Assembly (NCBI RefSeq): GCF_021130785.1
Contig: NC_060207.1
Span: 103,342,001 to 103,406,000 of the forward strand
Direction of reading: 5' to 3'
Origin: Homalodisca vitripennis
Lineage: Eukaryota; Arthropoda; Insecta; Hemiptera; Cicadellidae
Length of the DNA: 64,000 nt
This document shows, one piece after another, positions 61,050 to 64,000 of this stretch. Both the position numbers and the translations under genes were made by a program. Positions within the stretch are counted from its first letter, which is position 1. The number at the start of each line of letters is the position of its first letter. Under the pieces are notes generated by a model. The model did not search any database. It saw only the letters and a program-made list of their open reading frames with translations, and was not told where the DNA came from.

Positions 61050-62449
61050 CCCTTTTAGCCCCGGCGTCCGATATATCGGACAGAGGTGGTCTAGCTAAAA
61101 TGCCCAACGTCCGATATACCGGACGTCTCGAGAATTTAATGTAGCTGGCTAATAATATGTCCAAATGCCATCAGTTTCGGTATAGTAGTCGGTGAAGAAA
61201 CGGGCTACATGCAAAAACAATAAACCTTCCAATTGGCATCGTATTTCGTCCTCATTAAGCGTAGTTTATTTGTCGATGTCAGTTGTCAGACGACTTCAGT
61301 TGCATTGTTGTTGTATGCTGACTTATAACCTCAATTAGTTTGCGTGATTGAAAGCGGTTGTTTTTCGTGTGATTTATTGTATTATTAGTATAAAAACATG
61401 AGTAAACGTCGTAGAGAAAAGTTACCAGTGAGTGAAAACACTTTGATAAACACTGGTACTTTGGGATTATACCGACCACACCCATACATGAATCGTTATT
61501 TGACATTTTGCTTTTACTGATTACTAGATTAGCGTAGAACAATATTTCGTCAATATAAAACAGGAATTGTCTTATCGCAAACCCCTCCCCATCCTCAGAC
61601 AGAGGTCAAAGTCGAGCGGTCTAGTAGATAAGTGATTGCAGAGTCCCGCCGCGCGGCCTGCCGTAATCGGGATTCTCGAGAAAGATAAGATAACAGCGAC
61701 AAAAATACCGATCACAATACCTGGAAATGCTTGTTGATTAATGGAATGTTAGTTCTGTTACTCAACTACATCGTTTTATAACGTTCTAAGTTCATTGAAA
61801 AAGGTTTAAGCGTTGGGGGCATATAACGGAATCTGACCCCATTCCCAAAGTACCATAAAATGTATATATTGTAAATATTATTTCTTTTACTTTTTTGAAA
61901 AATTAAACAAGTTTTAGTCTTACAAACCATTACAATCAGTTTGTGTTATTTTACAATTGTTATTATTTCAAAAGTGCAAAAACAAGTAAACATATCTGTA
62001 TACTTCTACTGACGGGTATGTGGAAATATATGAAGAAGTGCTTATGCAGCAATACAATTAATTGGATATATCTCCTGCATTTATCAAGGAAAGTTCTTAA
62101 AATTTTGTGTGTGTAGTAAGAAATATGTGTACAACAAAATTGCTTCATTTTTCAGGGGCTACAATTTTTTTTTCTACCGTTTATGTATGTCCAAACTATA
62201 AAAAATAAAAAAAAATTAAAAAAATTTTATGTATAAATACGCTAAAAAAAAACAAATCATTCTGTAAAAGTACTTTTTAACTATTACATCTAAGAGTACA
62301 CTTATTTGTGAACAATTTAAAACAAAAACCTAAAAATTATCTTCAAAAATAAGAAAACTAGATGAATTTTCCCTCAATTCTGCACTACGGTCCCTTATGG
62401 CCATGGGCTTTCTGGCAAGTCCATGGAAAAATGGCTGGGGTTAAAAGGG
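61050..62449 (+). mobile_element. TTAA-flanked piggyBac-like element 8, nested in the foldback element
   Basis: TTAA at 61046-61049 and 62450-62453; ends CCCTTTTAGCCCC and GGGGTTAAAAGGG. Palindromes gtccgatatatcggac (61066-61081) and gtccgatataccggac (61109-61124), 43 bp apart. Its target TTAA is confirmed by the undisturbed other arm of the foldback (cattttaaagagcatg). It carries a half MITE at about 61655-61835 and a short ORF at 61398. Confidence 0.9.
61398..61520 (+). pseudogene. Possible piggyBac-type transposase start in element 8
   Basis: 40 codons beginning MSKRRREKLPVSEN, then a stop. The first residues match the start MSKRDRP in element 5, at a comparable place downstream of the palindromes. 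No acidic region or catalytic part remains, so identification rests on position and context. Confidence 0.4.
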
Positions 62450-62670
62450 TTAAAATGAGGGGTCACTTGATAGGGGTTTACATTTGAAATTTTTGGGTTG
62501 CCCCCAAAATTTCGCATTTTTGGGGGACAAAAAACATTTTCAATGTCATAAAATGAAACTTCCTTTCCACATTGCACCACTACCCAAAGGATATCTCCTT
62601 ATATTACCTATAGAAGAAAATAGAGGGGGGGGGGTCCTGACTTTATATTCACCCTGTATATATATATATA

Positions 62671-64000
62671 CAGAGTGACCATTAAGTCTTAGGATGACTT
62701 TATAACTTTTAAACGACAAGAGATATCATAACCAAATTTAGTATACTGTTACTGGAAATTGTAAGCTACTTTTCTGTGTTCATAGTGGTCGGATTTCACC
62801 TTTGGGGGACGGCCCATCGGGGGTTATAAGAAAATCTTTAATGACAGCCTATGTTGAGTTGTACATCATTTTAAATGTCTACTTGAACTGAAAACAATGC
62901 CGCAAACCGGACTTCAAAAGGTTGATCTAGTCGGAAGAAATCGCTGTTCAAAGTTTAAAAAATGTTTAATACCATTATTACATAAGAATAACTAATACTG
63001 TAGCTGTTAGAAGTTTAGGGGAATACTTAGTGAACTCATTTAAAAGTAGATGTTCAAAATGTTTCCTTTCGGCCGTTTGACAATGTGCTACGTGTAATCA
63101 GAAAAACCTGCTGCATTAAGAAGTACAATGAAAAGTGAAAGCAGTGCCTCTAGGTCAGGGTTTCCCATCCACTGGACTTCCCCATAATGGCTTTTATCTG
63201 TCTATCAGTTCACTTATCAGTTCCACTCAAGCTACAGTACTTTTTGCAGCCATATCCTGTTACTGTAAGTTATAAGTTTTAAGATATGTCGCTTAGTGAG
63301 CGTGAAAGAATTACACTCTTAATGATGCGCGGCTGGGGTGATAATGTAAGACCATTTGCAGAAGTAACGCATTTATTCAATGCTACTTTTCCTGATAGAG
63401 CTCCTATTTCTAAATCCACAGCACAGTACACAGTTGCTCGCTTTGTAGACACTGGTAGTGTTAAGGATCGAGCCAGATCTGGACGACCAAGTACTGTGAC
63501 AGACGAAGACAGCTCATTAGACATTCTTCAGTCTTTCATTGAAAATCAAAACGAGTCAGTTTGATCAGGAGCACAGTCTCATGGAATAGGTCGTGAATCA
63601 GTTAGCAAATTATTAAAGAAGTCTGGTTTCAAAGCATACCGTGTTACCCTGTTGCAGGAACTAAGCGAAGATGATTTTGATCACCGGATGGAATTCAGTG
63701 AAATTATGATGAATAAAATTGACCAAAACCAAATACTTTTAGACGGTATTGTATTCTCAGATGAGTCAACTTTTATGTTGATTGACCATGTTAACAGGCA
63801 TAACTGCCGGTATTGCGATAATGTTAACCCACACTGGATGAGTGAGTGTCACACACAACATGCCCAAAAATTAAACGTATGGGCTGGTATCGTATGTAAT
63901 TCAATTATAGGACCATTTTTCATCGATAGAAATTTAAATGCCAACAAGTATCATGATACGCTCCAAAATGAGATTGTTCCTGCTTTACAAGCTACTCTGG
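62671..64000 (+). mobile_element. Tc/mariner-type (DUF4817-like) transposon, cut by window end
   Basis: Starts CAGAGTGACCATTAAGTCTT after TA at 62669-62670, within the tail of a TA tract. About 600 bp of non-coding leader precede the transposase. The right end is outside the window. Confidence 0.75.
63286..64000 (+). pseudogene. DUF4817-type transposase, in-frame stop, incomplete
   Basis: Begins MSLSERERITLLMMRGWGDN at 63286, then a helix-turn-helix half (RAPISKSTAQYTVARFVDTG, GRPSTVTDE). An in-frame TGA at 63562-63564 interrupts it. The same frame then continues: SHGIGRESVSKLLKKSGFKA, LLQELSEDDFDHRMEFSEIM, then IVFSDESTFML with the first catalytic Asp, NRHNCRYC and KLNVWAGIV. The second and third catalytic residues lie beyond or near the window end. 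Decayed relatives are at 3180-3870 and 27700-28180. Confidence 0.8.

Larger units (their letters stand above)
60132..62656. mobile_element. Foldback (long inverted-repeat) element with a nested insertion
   Basis: TA at 60130-60131 and 62657-62658. Ends CAGGGTGAATATAAAGTCAG and their complement, followed by C-runs/G-runs and a left arm 60132-60647 that pairs with the right arm (60744-61049 plus 62450-62656). The unpaired centre (60648-60743) is T-rich. Removing the nested TTAA insert leaves about 1.1 kb, almost all of it palindromic. No coding capacity. Confidence 0.85.

Noticed and set aside
59340..64000. Further PPP6R exons downstream
   Set aside because: No segment combined an acceptor, open frame in phase 1 and family similarity; the region is mostly mobile elements.

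Overview
The window is eukaryotic, AT-rich and transposon-dense. It is most likely from an insect, and the mixture of mariner, piggyBac-like, jockey-type, Penelope-like, hAT and SINE families would suit a hemipteran, but the species is a guess. No bacterial gene organisation, CRISPR array or intact functional RNA gene was seen.

One host gene spans most of the window on the + strand. I reconstruct 15 coding exons between 19800 and 59339 by matching conserved blocks and splice-site phase. They encode a SAPS-domain protein, the orthologue of the vertebrate PPP6R1-3 regulatory subunits of protein phosphatase 6. The start codon (MFWNYN...) is in the exon at 19800-19859. The last exon seen leaves phase 1 at 59339, so the C-terminal end lies beyond 64000. 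About 673 codons are in the window. All but one of the junctions agree in phase; the exon 3/exon 4 junction is doubtful. The host introns (0.5 to 6.4 kb) are filled with mobile elements.

Region by region: 1-6990 holds a repeat with a GC-rich end and remains of three non-LTR retrotransposons on the - strand, plus a decayed Tc/mariner-type copy. 7101-8166 is a TTAA-flanked element. 8404-8566 is a complete tRNA-derived SINE with 12-bp target duplications. 10948-11506 is a Merlin-like element with an 8-bp duplication. 12081-16489 is a 4.4-kb transposon with long inverted repeats and a CTGT duplication. 16987-18026 is a second TTAA element. Inside the host gene are a 3.1-kb pogo-like transposon (21267-24402), five more TTAA elements, a Mutator-like fragment, mariners at 34255-35535 (broken) and 54881-56207 (intact ORF), a Penelope-like fragment with a hammerhead-like core, a hAT inserted in a 5S-rRNA-derived SINE (39930-43520), and a decayed non-LTR element whose 3' tail begins six bases after a splice donor (47773). 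Downstream of the last exon, a giant foldback element (60132-62656) is interrupted by an eighth TTAA element, followed by a Tc/mariner-type transposase cut by the window end.

The most striking pattern is shared by all eight TTAA-flanked (piggyBac-like) elements. At one end each carries a short palindrome repeated two or three times. Its sequence differs between families, but the first centre is always 24.5-25 bp from the TTAA and the second at 64.5-69 bp. Position is conserved while sequence is not, which suggests a co-evolving dimeric DNA-binding site.
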